From: [Clostridium] symbiosum
GTDB taxonomy: Bacteria; Bacillota; Clostridia; Lachnospirales; Lachnospiraceae
NCBI GenBank assembly: GCA_036419695.1
Contig: CP143946.1
Span: 5,202,001-5,266,000, forward strand
Reading direction: 5' to 3'
DNA length: 64,000 nucleotides
Shown: in pieces, positions 1 through 8,178 of the stretch
How positions within the stretch are numbered: the stretch's first letter is position 1
Layout: every line of letters begins with the position of its first letter
Program-made: the position numbers and the translations under genes
Notes under the pieces: generated by a model
Told to the model about the DNA's origin: nothing
The model's input: the letters and a program-made list of their open reading frames with translations, nothing else
Database searches by the model: none

Positions 1-1088
1 TACACAAAGATGGAGCGTTCAAACCAGCTGTCGCGGTTCATAGCCGGCCCCAGGATGCGGAGAATGAACCAGACAATAAAAATACCTAACAGCATCAGAA
101 CCAGAAGCGGTCCCGCATATTTTACAATAATCGGTATCTTGATTCCGGCTACGCCGAAAAATACAAGGTAGTCGGTGCATGTTCCGCTGATTCGCGTATT
201 AACACGTTTATCTATATATTTATAGATTCCGCTGTCCGTCCGCCCTCCGGCTACACAGAAGAAGAGCAGAGCCAGGATAAACGCACAGGCGTAGTTTGGA
301 ATATTGACGGCAAAATAGCTTTTTACCAGCTTGCTGCACAGGTAGCCGAGTCCCGTAGGAACCATCAGAAGGCTTAAGTGCCAGCACAGCGGATCCAGCG
401 CGATCGAGGAAACCGTATCTCTTCCCATCTCTTCCTGGTTCTCCCTGCTGACCATGCCTGTTTTCAAATCACCGCTCAGGTAGGCAAAGCTTTTTATATA
501 CTGGGTATAGCCCTTTGCCGTCGCCCACTTGATAAAAATCAGTCCGCCGAACACGCCGGCAAGAATGCCGACCGTAGCCGATGTCATCGCAAGATCCGGG
601 GCGTCGGCAAAGCCCAGTTCGGCCATCGTTGTCCCGACCGCGGCCGCCGTGCCGTGTCCGCCTAAAAAGCCTGCCGCCAGGAGCAGCCCAAAACCGTAGT
701 TAATATCCGGCCAGATTTTGGAGATGACCAGCACCCCTACTAACGCTGGAAGCCACCATTGGAGAGCGCTCTGCGCCCCCTTGTACAGGCCGTATCCCAC
801 CACGCGTTCCGCTTCTCTCTTCAAAACGCCCTTGTTGATTGTAAATCCGTTAATGCCGATTGCAGCAAAAATTACAATCATCAGGACGCTGGTATAAGAA
901 CCCATTGAGTCGGAGAATGGCAGAATGTTCAACATTTCCTTGCCAGCAAACAGTCCCAGGAACCCTGCCATCAGACTGGACGGAATAAAATACTTCTGGA
1001 TAAACGGCACCTTTGCACGGATAAGCTGTCCGATCAAGATTAAAAAGGATGCCAATGCGAAATCTGTTAAAACTGTGTAAACTGTCAT
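1..1088 (-). CDS. GltS-family sodium/carboxylate symporter (C-terminus outside window)
   Basis: The frame opens with ATG at 1088 behind an AGGGGG ribosome site and runs off the left edge, leaving about 362 residues. It is strongly hydrophobic with many membrane spans and carries the GGHGTA motif after roughly 140 residues, as in sodium/glutamate symporters. The other homologue in this window (55344-56717) has the matching GGHGTAGG motif. It is the last visible gene of the dehydratase/thiolase operon and starts about 57 bases after the CoA-transferase. It therefore probably imports the dicarboxylate or amino acid that the operon degrades. The family is clear; the substrate is inference. Confidence 0.8.
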   Translation of the reverse strand, partial: MTVYTVLTDFALASFLILIGQLIRAKVPFIQKYFIPSSLMAGFLGLFAGKEMLNILPFSDSMGSYTSVLMIVIFAAIGINGFTINKGVLKREAERVVGYGLYKGAQSALQWWLPALVGVLVISKIWPDINYGFGLLLAAGFLGGHGTAAAVGTTMAELGFADAPDLAMTSATVGILAGVFGGLIFIKWATAKGYTQYIKSFAYLSGDLKTGMVSRENQEEMGRDTVSSIALDPLCWHLSLLMVPTGLGYLCSKLVKSYFAVNIPNYACAFILALLFFCVAGGRTDSGIYKYIDKRVNTRISGTCTDYLVFFGVAGIKIPIIVKYAGPLLVLMLLGIFIVWFILRILGPAMNRDSWFERSIFV

Positions 1089-1144
1089 ATCTTTTACCCC
1101 CTGTAATAGATTTGCCGATAAATAATGTTACTAAATACTCTTCC

Positions 1145-2506
1145 TTATGCCAAAACCCGGCTGCTCACCCGGCTGATCCCCATACGTTTTGCCTCCTTAG
1201 CCAGTTCCTCCCTGAAATCAGGGTGTGCGATGGATATAAGAAGCTCCGCCCTCTCATAGGTGGTCTTTCCCTTTAAATTGACCGCCCCATACTCGGTCAC
1301 CACATAATGAACCGCGCTTCTCGGTACCGATACAATGCTGCCTTCCGGAAGTCTCGCCCGGATCAGGGATTCTTTCTTTCCGTCCTTTGAAATCCGGACC
1401 GACGGAGTACATAAAAAGCTCTGCCCGCCTTTTGAGTGGAAGGCTCCCAGAACATAGTCGAGCTGTCCCCCCGTGCCGCCGATATGCTGCCAGCCGGATG
1501 ACTCGGAGTTGACCTGGCCGAAGAGATCCACCTGCAGGCAGCTGTTGATGGATACCATCCGATCGATGCTCCCGATTACCCCTATGTCGTTGACGTAGTC
1601 CACAGGAGCCACGCATGTGATGGGATTGTTGTCGATAAATTCAAACAGCTCCCTGCTGCCGCTGGCAAAGGTGTATACCATTTTTCCTTTGTCAATGTTT
1701 TTACTGCCGGTAATTTTGCCGGCCTGATAAAGCTTTAAATAGGCTTCCACAAACATTTCCGTATGGACGCTCAGATCCTCCACATCCGATTCGGCCAGCA
1801 TGGCTCCAATGGTGTTTGGGATCCCACCAATTCCAAGCTGCAGCGTGCTTCCGCTTTTTATATGTGGCACGATGTGTTCCGCAATTTTCAGTTCCACATC
1901 CGTCGCAGGTTTCGCTTCCAGGTAGTTTAACGGATAGCCCCTGCCCTCCACCACGTAATCAATCCGGCTCAGGTTAATCACATTCTGCATCCCATGGTTG
2001 ACCGGCATGTCTTTGTTTACTTCCACAATCACGGTTTTTGCTTTTTTTAAAATTCCCCAGTACTCCGCGATTTGCGGCCCGAAATTAAAATTACCGTAGT
2101 CATCCATCGGAGCCACCTGGAACATGGCCACATCAATTCCGCCGTCCACATTTTCGGCAAACAGCTTCGGATTTTCACGGAACTGCACCGGGACGAACCA
2201 GCATACCCCCTCCTTATTCATCTTCCTGTCCAATGCGCTGAAATGAGTATTACAGTAGTGAAAATGCTCCGCCCCCGGATCCGCCTGTAAAATGGCCGGT
2301 ATGTATCCGTTTCCCCATATCGTGGCATAGACCGTGACATCCGTAAGCTCCTCCGTCCTCAGGGCCAGCGCCTGGTCAAGCTCCCGCACAATTCCACCAA
2401 ACAGCCCGTAGTGGACTCGGTCTCCCGATTTGACGGCTCTCACCGCCTCCTCTGCCGTTACAAGCTTTTCCCGATAGCGGACGTTAAGCTCGCTCATCTT
2501 GTACAT
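1145..2506 (-). CDS. Acetyl-CoA hydrolase/transferase family CoA-transferase
   Basis: This 453-residue protein belongs to the acetyl-CoA hydrolase/4-hydroxybutyrate CoA-transferase/butyryl-CoA:acetate CoA-transferase family. The catalytic glutamate that would form the glutamyl-CoA intermediate is expected at E250 in the HTEMF motif, after the GIGGIPN loop near 226-231. The ATG at 2506 directly follows the thiolase stop (TAAATG) and has a GGAGGAG site. In this operon it would move CoA from acetyl-CoA or a product thioester onto the incoming hydroxy acid, supplying the dehydratase substrate. The family is clear, but the acyl specificity cannot be read from sequence. Confidence 0.85.
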   Translation of the reverse strand: MYKMSELNVRYREKLVTAEEAVRAVKSGDRVHYGLFGGIVRELDQALALRTEELTDVTVYATIWGNGYIPAILQADPGAEHFHYCNTHFSALDRKMNKEGVCWFVPVQFRENPKLFAENVDGGIDVAMFQVAPMDDYGNFNFGPQIAEYWGILKKAKTVIVEVNKDMPVNHGMQNVINLSRIDYVVEGRGYPLNYLEAKPATDVELKIAEHIVPHIKSGSTLQLGIGGIPNTIGAMLAESDVEDLSVHTEMFVEAYLKLYQAGKITGSKNIDKGKMVYTFASGSRELFEFIDNNPITCVAPVDYVNDIGVIGSIDRMVSINSCLQVDLFGQVNSESSGWQHIGGTGGQLDYVLGAFHSKGGQSFLCTPSVRISKDGKKESLIRARLPEGSIVSVPRSAVHYVVTEYGAVNLKGKTTYERAELLISIAHPDFREELAKEAKRMGISRVSSRVLA

Positions 2507-3733
2507 TTAAAAACTCCTCCTGCTCTTCATTTTTAAGCGGCCCGGATCCTCATTTTTCAGTGCTTCGAGAACCACCGCGGTTCCCATGCCGCCCCCGGCG
2601 CAGGCCGATGCCAGGCCGTAACGTTTCTTTTCCCGCAGAAGTTCATAGACAAGCGATGTGATAATCCGCGTACCTGTGGCTCCCACCGGATGGCCCAGTG
2701 ATATTCCGCTGCCGTTTACGTTGGTAATATTGCGGTTCAGCTTAAGCTCCTTCTCACAGGCCAGATACTGGGCCGCAAACGCCTCATTGATCTCCACCCG
2801 TTCCATATCCTGAAGCGTTAGTCCGGCTTTTCCAAGCGCTTTTGCCACGGCTCCGACAGGCCCGATTCCCATAATGTCGGGCTCCACCCCGGCCGTAGCC
2901 GTGGAGAGGACGCGGGCCAGGAGCGGGAGGCCGAGTTCTCTTGCCTTCTCTTCGGATGCCAGGATAACGCCGGAGGAGGCATCGTTCATTCCCGACGCAT
3001 TGCCCGCCGTCACGGTTCCCCCTTCCTTGAAGGAGGCCCGGAGTGAGGACAGCCCTTCCAGGGATGCGTCCCTCTTCGGATATTCATCCTGCTCCACCAG
3101 AACCGTCTTCTTTTTCCCCTTTACTTCGATGGGGATAATCTCAGCCTGAAACTTCCCTTCATCGATGGCACGGCACGCCCTCTGCTGGCTGAGCAGGGCC
3201 AGTTCATCCTGTTCTTCGCGGGTGATGCCATACCGCTCCGCCAGGTTTTCCGCGGTAATTCCCATGGCAGGCCCGACTCCCAGGTTGGTAAGTGAATCCC
3301 ACATGGAATCACGGATTTCAAAGTTGCCAAGTTTTTTCCCCCAGCGCGCGCCCTCAACAATATGCGGGGCATTGCTCATCACTTCGGTGCCTCCGGCCAT
3401 GATAAAATCCGCCTCACCGGCCATAATCTGATAAAATCCAAGCTGCACCGAGGACATCGACGAGGTACAGTTGCGGTGTACCGTAATTCCCGGCACTGTG
3501 ACCGGAAGTCCGGCCTTCACCGCAGCCACCCTGGCCAGATTGTTCTCCTTATACGTCTTCTGGTAGTTGCATCCCCAGATCACATCGTCAAGCAGTGCCG
3601 CATCCAGGCCGCTCCTCTTAATCAGGGCCTGCATCACCGGGATTGTCAAATCCAGCGCTCCCAGGCTCCTGAAGGCTCCTCCCAACGCTCCGATCGGTGT
3701 TCTGCACGCCGACACAATTACTACACTTCTCAT
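2507..3733 (-). CDS. Acetyl-CoA acetyltransferase (thiolase)
   Basis: This 408-residue thiolase cleaves a 3-ketoacyl-CoA with CoA, or runs in the reverse, condensing direction. The nucleophilic cysteine is C89 in HRNCTSS. The other family signatures are NEAFAAQY, GHPVGATGTR (catalytic His) and the C-terminal CAGGGMG cysteine loop, so all active-site blocks are intact. Length is close to the usual 390-400, with a short basic C-terminal extension ending against the CoA-transferase start. It follows the enoyl-CoA hydratase by about 31 bases. In context it is the last carbon-carbon cleavage step of the operon. Confidence 0.92.
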   Translation of the reverse strand: MRSVVIVSACRTPIGALGGAFRSLGALDLTIPVMQALIKRSGLDAALLDDVIWGCNYQKTYKENNLARVAAVKAGLPVTVPGITVHRNCTSSMSSVQLGFYQIMAGEADFIMAGGTEVMSNAPHIVEGARWGKKLGNFEIRDSMWDSLTNLGVGPAMGITAENLAERYGITREEQDELALLSQQRACRAIDEGKFQAEIIPIEVKGKKKTVLVEQDEYPKRDASLEGLSSLRASFKEGGTVTAGNASGMNDASSGVILASEEKARELGLPLLARVLSTATAGVEPDIMGIGPVGAVAKALGKAGLTLQDMERVEINEAFAAQYLACEKELKLNRNITNVNGSGISLGHPVGATGTRIITSLVYELLREKKRYGLASACAGGGMGTAVVLEALKNEDPGRLKMKSRRSF

Positions 3734-3764
3734 TTCGTCCTCCCCTCTCTTATCTCGTTTTCTT

Positions 3765-4532
3765 TCAATACCGGAATTCCGGCGCCCTCTTCTCGAGAAA
3801 AGCGTTCATTCCCTCTTTCTGATCAGGCCCTGCAAACAACGCGGCCCAGTTCTTCCGCTCCCTGTCCGACGCTTTCCCGAAATCCGGCTCCCGCAGGTTT
3901 TCTTCTATCGTTTGTTTGACCGCCGCCAATGCCGCACCGGATTGGGCGCTTAAACATTCCGCCAGCTTTTCCACCGAATCACAGAAGCAGTCCCGATTTT
4001 CCACCCGGTTCACAAGGCCGATATCCAGAGCCTCTTTCGCGGTGATTTGCTTTCCCAGATAAATGAGTTCTTTTGCCTTTGCCTCGCCGATAAGCCGCGG
4101 CAGACGGAAGGTTCCTCCGGCTCCCGGCATAATTCCCAGCGTAATTTCCGGAAATCCCATCCTTGCATCCGCACAGGCAATCCGAAAGTCACAGGCCAGG
4201 GCCAGCTCCATGCCGCCGCCCAGGGCAAATCCCTCAATGGCCGCCACTGTTGGGATTTTCATCCGGGCCAGCTTGTCGAATGTGCTGCCAAAAGAGAAGT
4301 TTAGCGCTTCCCCGGGAGTCAAATCCGCCATCTCCCTGATATCGGCTCCCGATGCAAAATTTTTCCTGCTCTTTATCACCAGAACTTTGATATTCCGGTC
4401 TGCCGCCGCACGGTCGAGAGCCGTGTCCAGCTCGTCCACCACCTGCCTTGACAGCGCATTATATGCCTCAGGACGGTCGATTGACAGCCAGGCGATATGT
4501 TCCCTTATTTCCAGTCTGATAAACCGCCCCAT
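3765..4532 (-). CDS. Enoyl-CoA hydratase/isomerase family protein (crotonase)
   Basis: The protein has about 255 residues with the crotonase fold. Counted from a TTG two codons upstream, the two catalytic glutamates of enoyl-CoA hydratase are both present: E111 in GGGMELALACD and E131 in FPEITLGIMPGAGGT. The oxyanion-hole region FASGADIREM is also intact. I take ATG 4532 as start: the TTG at 4538 sits too close to the GAGGAGG site, whereas the ATG lies about 10 bases away. It lies 2 bases after the dehydrogenase stop, so the genes are probably translationally coupled. It would hydrate the enoyl-CoA made by the dehydratase. Confidence 0.9.
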   Translation of the reverse strand: MGRFIRLEIREHIAWLSIDRPEAYNALSRQVVDELDTALDRAAADRNIKVLVIKSRKNFASGADIREMADLTPGEALNFSFGSTFDKLARMKIPTVAAIEGFALGGGMELALACDFRIACADARMGFPEITLGIMPGAGGTFRLPRLIGEAKAKELIYLGKQITAKEALDIGLVNRVENRDCFCDSVEKLAECLSAQSGAALAAVKQTIEENLREPDFGKASDRERKNWAALFAGPDQKEGMNAFLEKRAPEFRY

Positions 4533-4534
4533 TC

Positions 4535-5410
4535 TCAACCGTCCTCCTCGTTTGCTTCATACCGGTAAAAACCTTTTCCCGTCTTTCTGCCGTACTCTCC
4601 CTTTGCAAAATGCTCCACGATTGCGGCGGACGGTTTATCCGCGGGATTCCCGGTCATCCGGTAACGTTCCATCAGAACGTGGTATTCCAAATCGATTCCC
4701 GTCATGTCCAGCAGTTCCAGCGGCCCGAGCGGGTGGTTCAGCCCTTTTCTTACCGCCAGATCAATATCTTCCGCCGATGCGATATCCTGATCCAGCAGAT
4801 AGCACGCTTCCTTTGTCACGGCGCTGAATATGCGGTTCACCACAAACCCGTAAATCTCTTTTTTCACCAGTACCGGAGTTTTCTTAATCGAGACCGCAAA
4901 CTCCATCATGGTGTCGATTGTCTCCCCGGACGCATGCGGCCCTTTTACAATCTCAACAAGCTGCATTACCAGAGCCGGATTGAAAAAATGGAAATTTACA
5001 ACCTTATCCGGCCTCTGTACCGCATCGGCAAACAGGGAACTCACGATATAGGAGCTGTTGCTTGCATAGATTGTATGCTCCGGCGTATAGCGGTCTATCG
5101 CACCCAGAACCTGTTTTTTAATCTTCAGGATGTCGGGAACCGCCTCAATCACCAAATCGGCCCCCGCCCCCGCTTCCTCCAGGCAGTCGGTAAATACCAG
5201 CCGGCTCTGTGCCTCCTCCGCGGTCTCCTGTGCCATTTTTCCTTTTAGAACTCTGGAGGCAAACCAATCACCTGCGAACTTTTCGGCCTTTTGTAGCATA
5301 TCCCTGTTTAAGTCGTAGTTTTTGACCCTGTATCCGCACAGAGCGGCCTGCATGGCAATCTGGTTTCCCATCGTGCCGCATCCAATCACAGTTACATTGT
5401 TTATCTTCAT
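4535..5410 (-). CDS. 3-hydroxyacyl-CoA dehydrogenase
   Basis: This 291-residue NAD-dependent dehydrogenase has an N-terminal Rossmann fold with GCGTMG at residues 10-15. The catalytic FHFFNPALVMQLVE block, which contains the family's His, and a C-terminal GRKTGKGFYRY end are present. It resembles 3-hydroxybutyryl-CoA dehydrogenases and PaaH-like enzymes in length and layout. The start ATG overlaps the preceding stop by 4 bases and has a GGGAGGTG site. It would oxidise the 3-hydroxyacyl-CoA to the 3-keto form for the thiolase next in the operon. Confidence 0.92.
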   Translation of the reverse strand: MKINNVTVIGCGTMGNQIAMQAALCGYRVKNYDLNRDMLQKAEKFAGDWFASRVLKGKMAQETAEEAQSRLVFTDCLEEAGAGADLVIEAVPDILKIKKQVLGAIDRYTPEHTIYASNSSYIVSSLFADAVQRPDKVVNFHFFNPALVMQLVEIVKGPHASGETIDTMMEFAVSIKKTPVLVKKEIYGFVVNRIFSAVTKEACYLLDQDIASAEDIDLAVRKGLNHPLGPLELLDMTGIDLEYHVLMERYRMTGNPADKPSAAIVEHFAKGEYGRKTGKGFYRYEANEEDG

Positions 5411-6570
5411 TTCACACCTCCCTGCTGCTCCCGCTTTTCATTCAACACTTCCACGAATCCCTCTATTCTTGTCCCGACACTTTCCGCGGAGCTCATCGAC
5501 TGTTCCAGCTCGATATACAGGTAAGGAATTCCCTCCCGTTCCAGCTCTTTTTTGTAGACGGGAAAATCAAACTCCTCCGGTTCACAGAATTTCATCATGG
5601 CAATCAGAACCCCATCCGCCTGCGTTCGCCTTACCAGTTCAGTCAGGCGGCTTCCCCTGCTCTTTTGCTGTTCACAGAGGAACGGATCGCCCCTCTGTGC
5701 CAGAAACCGCGCGGCCATCCTTTGCAGAATAGTGCCCTCCCCTGTTCCGGGAATGCGGAAACTTCTGGACTCCTGAGACAAATCATCTGCCGCGATGCAG
5801 ATCCCATTTTTCTCCAGCGCATTGATAACCGCATCCGGTTCCAGCATCAAACCGGTTGCCACCACCCGGATCCAATCCCCGGCAGGAGGCGCTGCTCTTT
5901 GACGTAGCTTATCATTAATAGCGGCCAGCGTCTCACTGTAATCCGTTTTATCCATGAAATAGTATGCTTTCAGAATCTTATGCCTGGTGCCGATGCCAAT
6001 CACGTCCGGATGTAACGCAGCTAATGCGGTAAACTCCCTCATTTCAGCCCGGCATGCCTCAAACCTGTTCCAGCTTTCCACGAGTTCCTGTTCTTTGATT
6101 ATCCGGCCCGACAGAAGCTCCAGCTTTCCCCTGATTCTCATCAGTTCGTTTTCCAGATACTCCGCAGAGACGGCGCTCTCAATATTCTGCGGGTAGACCA
6201 TGGGGAAAACGGGAATATGCGGTATGGCCGCTTTCCAGTTCTCACAGACACACTTGAGGGTGTCACAAAATGTGGGAATCAGGACAGCCGAGAGCATGTC
6301 ATAGGATCCGCTCAGAGCCTGGGACATGTTTGCCTTCATGACAGAGCAGCAGAAGGGCTGAAGATACTGCCCCACCCGCGGTGTCTCTTCCCCGCCTCCC
6401 CACATTCCGACCGGAAGGAAACCCGCGGCGTCCACAAGCTCATCCGGCGTGTAGACCGGGAAACAGCCCACTGCCTTTCTCCCTCTCCTTTCCATGGCGC
6501 ACAGAATGGCCTCCTTCGGATGATCGGCCGCCCGGCACAGCTTATGAATCAATTGTTCAAACTCCCCCAT
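5407..6570 (-). CDS. 2-hydroxyacyl-CoA dehydratase, beta-type (D-component) subunit
   Basis: This 387-residue protein is of the HgdB/BcrC-like 2-hydroxyacyl-CoA dehydratase family, whose heterodimer holds oxygen-sensitive [4Fe-4S] clusters and removes water from 2-hydroxyacyl-CoA after one-electron activation. Candidate cluster cysteines are C74/C75 (FCCS), C102 and C107 (FCDTLKC) and a C-terminal KFCEPE cysteine. I use ATG 6570, eight bases after AGGAGG, because the GTG at 6579 overlaps the ribosome site. It overlaps the upstream subunit gene by 14 bases. No activator (HgdC-type ATPase) gene is in the operon, so activation must come from elsewhere. Confidence 0.85.
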   Translation of the reverse strand: MGEFEQLIHKLCRAADHPKEAILCAMERRGRKAVGCFPVYTPDELVDAAGFLPVGMWGGGEETPRVGQYLQPFCCSVMKANMSQALSGSYDMLSAVLIPTFCDTLKCVCENWKAAIPHIPVFPMVYPQNIESAVSAEYLENELMRIRGKLELLSGRIIKEQELVESWNRFEACRAEMREFTALAALHPDVIGIGTRHKILKAYYFMDKTDYSETLAAINDKLRQRAAPPAGDWIRVVATGLMLEPDAVINALEKNGICIAADDLSQESRSFRIPGTGEGTILQRMAARFLAQRGDPFLCEQQKSRGSRLTELVRRTQADGVLIAMMKFCEPEEFDFPVYKKELEREGIPYLYIELEQSMSSAESVGTRIEGFVEVLNEKREQQGGVK

Positions 6571-7777
6571 TCTGCACACCTCCTTTCCTTTTCTCCTCTA
6601 TGGTCTCCGCCAGGGACTGAATCCTGGTCTCAAACTGTGCCAGGGAGAAGGCCCTCGGATCCGTCTGGTCGCCGTCAAAAACCACCGCAGCCACTCCGGT
6701 TCGTTCCACTACACGGCGCTCCACTTCAAACTGTCTGAAATCCATCAGTTTACAGCTTCTGTTGGAATGGAAAATCAGGCCGTCTACTGAAAACTCTTTC
6801 ACCAGTTCCGACAGGTTGTCCACTCCAAAATCGAGATTCCGGTTAACATAATTCGAACTGTAGGCGCGGGCCATTCCGTCTAAGTCTCCGGCTTCATACA
6901 GGATAGTCCAGGAGTCCGGGTACGTGGACGCCACTAAGTTGATACCGTATTTCTTGAGTGTCTTATAGGTGGATGAGAGATACGGCCAGCATGCGATTCC
7001 ATCCCACAAGATCCTGATCTTCTCTTCCTGATCCTTCCACGGCCCCAGCCCGGCCGCCTGTTTTTCCTCTAATTCCCTAACCCACAGTTTAAAAAGTTCC
7101 AGTCCCTCTTTCCGGCCCCGCATACAGACAATGACCGCCATATAGTTGAATAAATCAAACCCATTTAGGGGGGATGGTTTCGCCCTGGCCATCAGCGAAG
7201 CTTTTTTCCACCATCTGGCCGTCTCCGATGATATTTTCATAACCTCGTGGAATCTGTCATAGTCAAAACTTTTTTTCGTCAGCTGTTCCAGTTTCCGGAT
7301 GGCATCCGTAAGCTGGCCTTTTATATAACGCACGTTCTGTTCCGTCACCTCATATTCATGGTTGAACGGAAGGTCGAAGATAATCATCGGGATATTCAGT
7401 TCCCTTGCAATATTCTCATACCATTTCAGCACTGTATTACATATATTGTTGCAGCAGAAGATCAGATCCGGCAGTGGAATGTCTCCCGCCGGGCTGCTGA
7501 GTACCTCCATGTAGCCCAGGTTCACCCGGGCATAGGAACAAATATCCACCGAGTAGCCGTTGGCCTCAGAATGTTCAAGCAAATCCAGAGCACATTTCCT
7601 GGCTCCGATGGCAGCCGCGTGGTTTTCCGGGTAAACTACGGCGATATCCATAGTCTCCAACAGCTCCTGGGGTGATATCGAAGTTGCCCAGGCTACGAGC
7701 CGCCCCTGCCGTTTTGCCTCCATCGCGTTTTGATAATGCTGTTCCAAAAGCTGGTTCAGCATTTCTTTTGACGTCAT
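6557..7777 (-). CDS. 2-hydroxyacyl-CoA dehydratase, alpha-type subunit
   Basis: This 406-residue partner subunit is the first gene of the operon and belongs to the same dehydratase family as its neighbour. Cysteine-containing blocks fitting cluster binding are IFCCNNICN (around residue 110), GIACWPY and NRSCKLMDF near the C-terminus. ATG 7777 follows a GGAG-type site. The gene starts about 26 bases downstream of the predicted sigma-54 transcription start. The pair could act on 2-hydroxyglutaryl-, lactoyl-, or aryl-lactoyl-CoA. The symporter and beta-oxidation neighbours point towards an aliphatic or dicarboxylic acid, but that is inference. Confidence 0.85.
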   Translation of the reverse strand: MTSKEMLNQLLEQHYQNAMEAKRQGRLVAWATSISPQELLETMDIAVVYPENHAAAIGARKCALDLLEHSEANGYSVDICSYARVNLGYMEVLSSPAGDIPLPDLIFCCNNICNTVLKWYENIARELNIPMIIFDLPFNHEYEVTEQNVRYIKGQLTDAIRKLEQLTKKSFDYDRFHEVMKISSETARWWKKASLMARAKPSPLNGFDLFNYMAVIVCMRGRKEGLELFKLWVRELEEKQAAGLGPWKDQEEKIRILWDGIACWPYLSSTYKTLKKYGINLVASTYPDSWTILYEAGDLDGMARAYSSNYVNRNLDFGVDNLSELVKEFSVDGLIFHSNRSCKLMDFRQFEVERRVVERTGVAAVVFDGDQTDPRAFSLAQFETRIQSLAETIEEKRKGGVQNGGV

Positions 7778-7814
7778 ACTGTAAACTCCTTTCCCTTTTC
7801 TGCTTTACTTAAAA

Positions 7815-7829
7815 GCAATTTCCGTGCCA
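7815..7829 (-). promoter_or_regulatory. Sigma-54 (-24/-12) promoter of the dehydratase operon
   Basis: The minus strand reads TGGCACGGAAATTGC: a perfect TGGCAC -24 box, five bases, then TTGC, with GG and GC exactly ten bases apart. It lies 38 bases upstream of the first dehydratase ATG. The adjacent divergence-free gene encodes a sigma-54 activator, which fits this promoter class. Confidence 0.9.
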
Positions 7830-8033
7830 TCTGTTTCATTTTCGGTGCCGGAATCTACAGTTTTTGATAAATTAGTTTGGTTTTCTGCTTTTTATTTGTT
7901 TATTCGTCTTAAATACTCCTTAAAATAGAGCCGTATTGGGACAAAAGGAAACGTAAAAAATGGATTGTGGGCCTGTTTTGAATAAAATATTCTTATAAGA
8001 CATGTTCTAAAAGAGAAAAAAGGTAAAAAAATG

Positions 8034-8084
8034 ATGCCGTTTTGCATCTTTGATGCATTCTTGCATAAAGACGCCTAACGGCAT
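8034..8084. promoter_or_regulatory. Nested inverted repeats, likely enhancer site for the sigma-54 activator
   Basis: A perfect 15-base dyad TGCATCTTTGATGCA lies at 8043-8057 inside a wider 8-base inverted repeat, ATGCCGTT (8034-8041) and AACGGCAT (8077-8084). It sits about 205-270 bases upstream of the -24/-12 promoter, the normal distance for an upstream activating sequence. Binding by the neighbouring regulator is inferred. Confidence 0.6.
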
Positions 8085-8178
8085 ACTGGTAATTGGAATT
8101 TTTATTCTGTTGGATGGTATCTCTGCTCCGTCCGTACTTCTTTTGGTTCTGTTGGCGGACTTTACAGGCAGGAAGGCA

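Noticed and set aside
6568..6579. GTG 6579 as start of the dehydratase beta subunit
   Set aside because: The codon overlaps the AGGAGG site; ATG 6570 has correct spacing.
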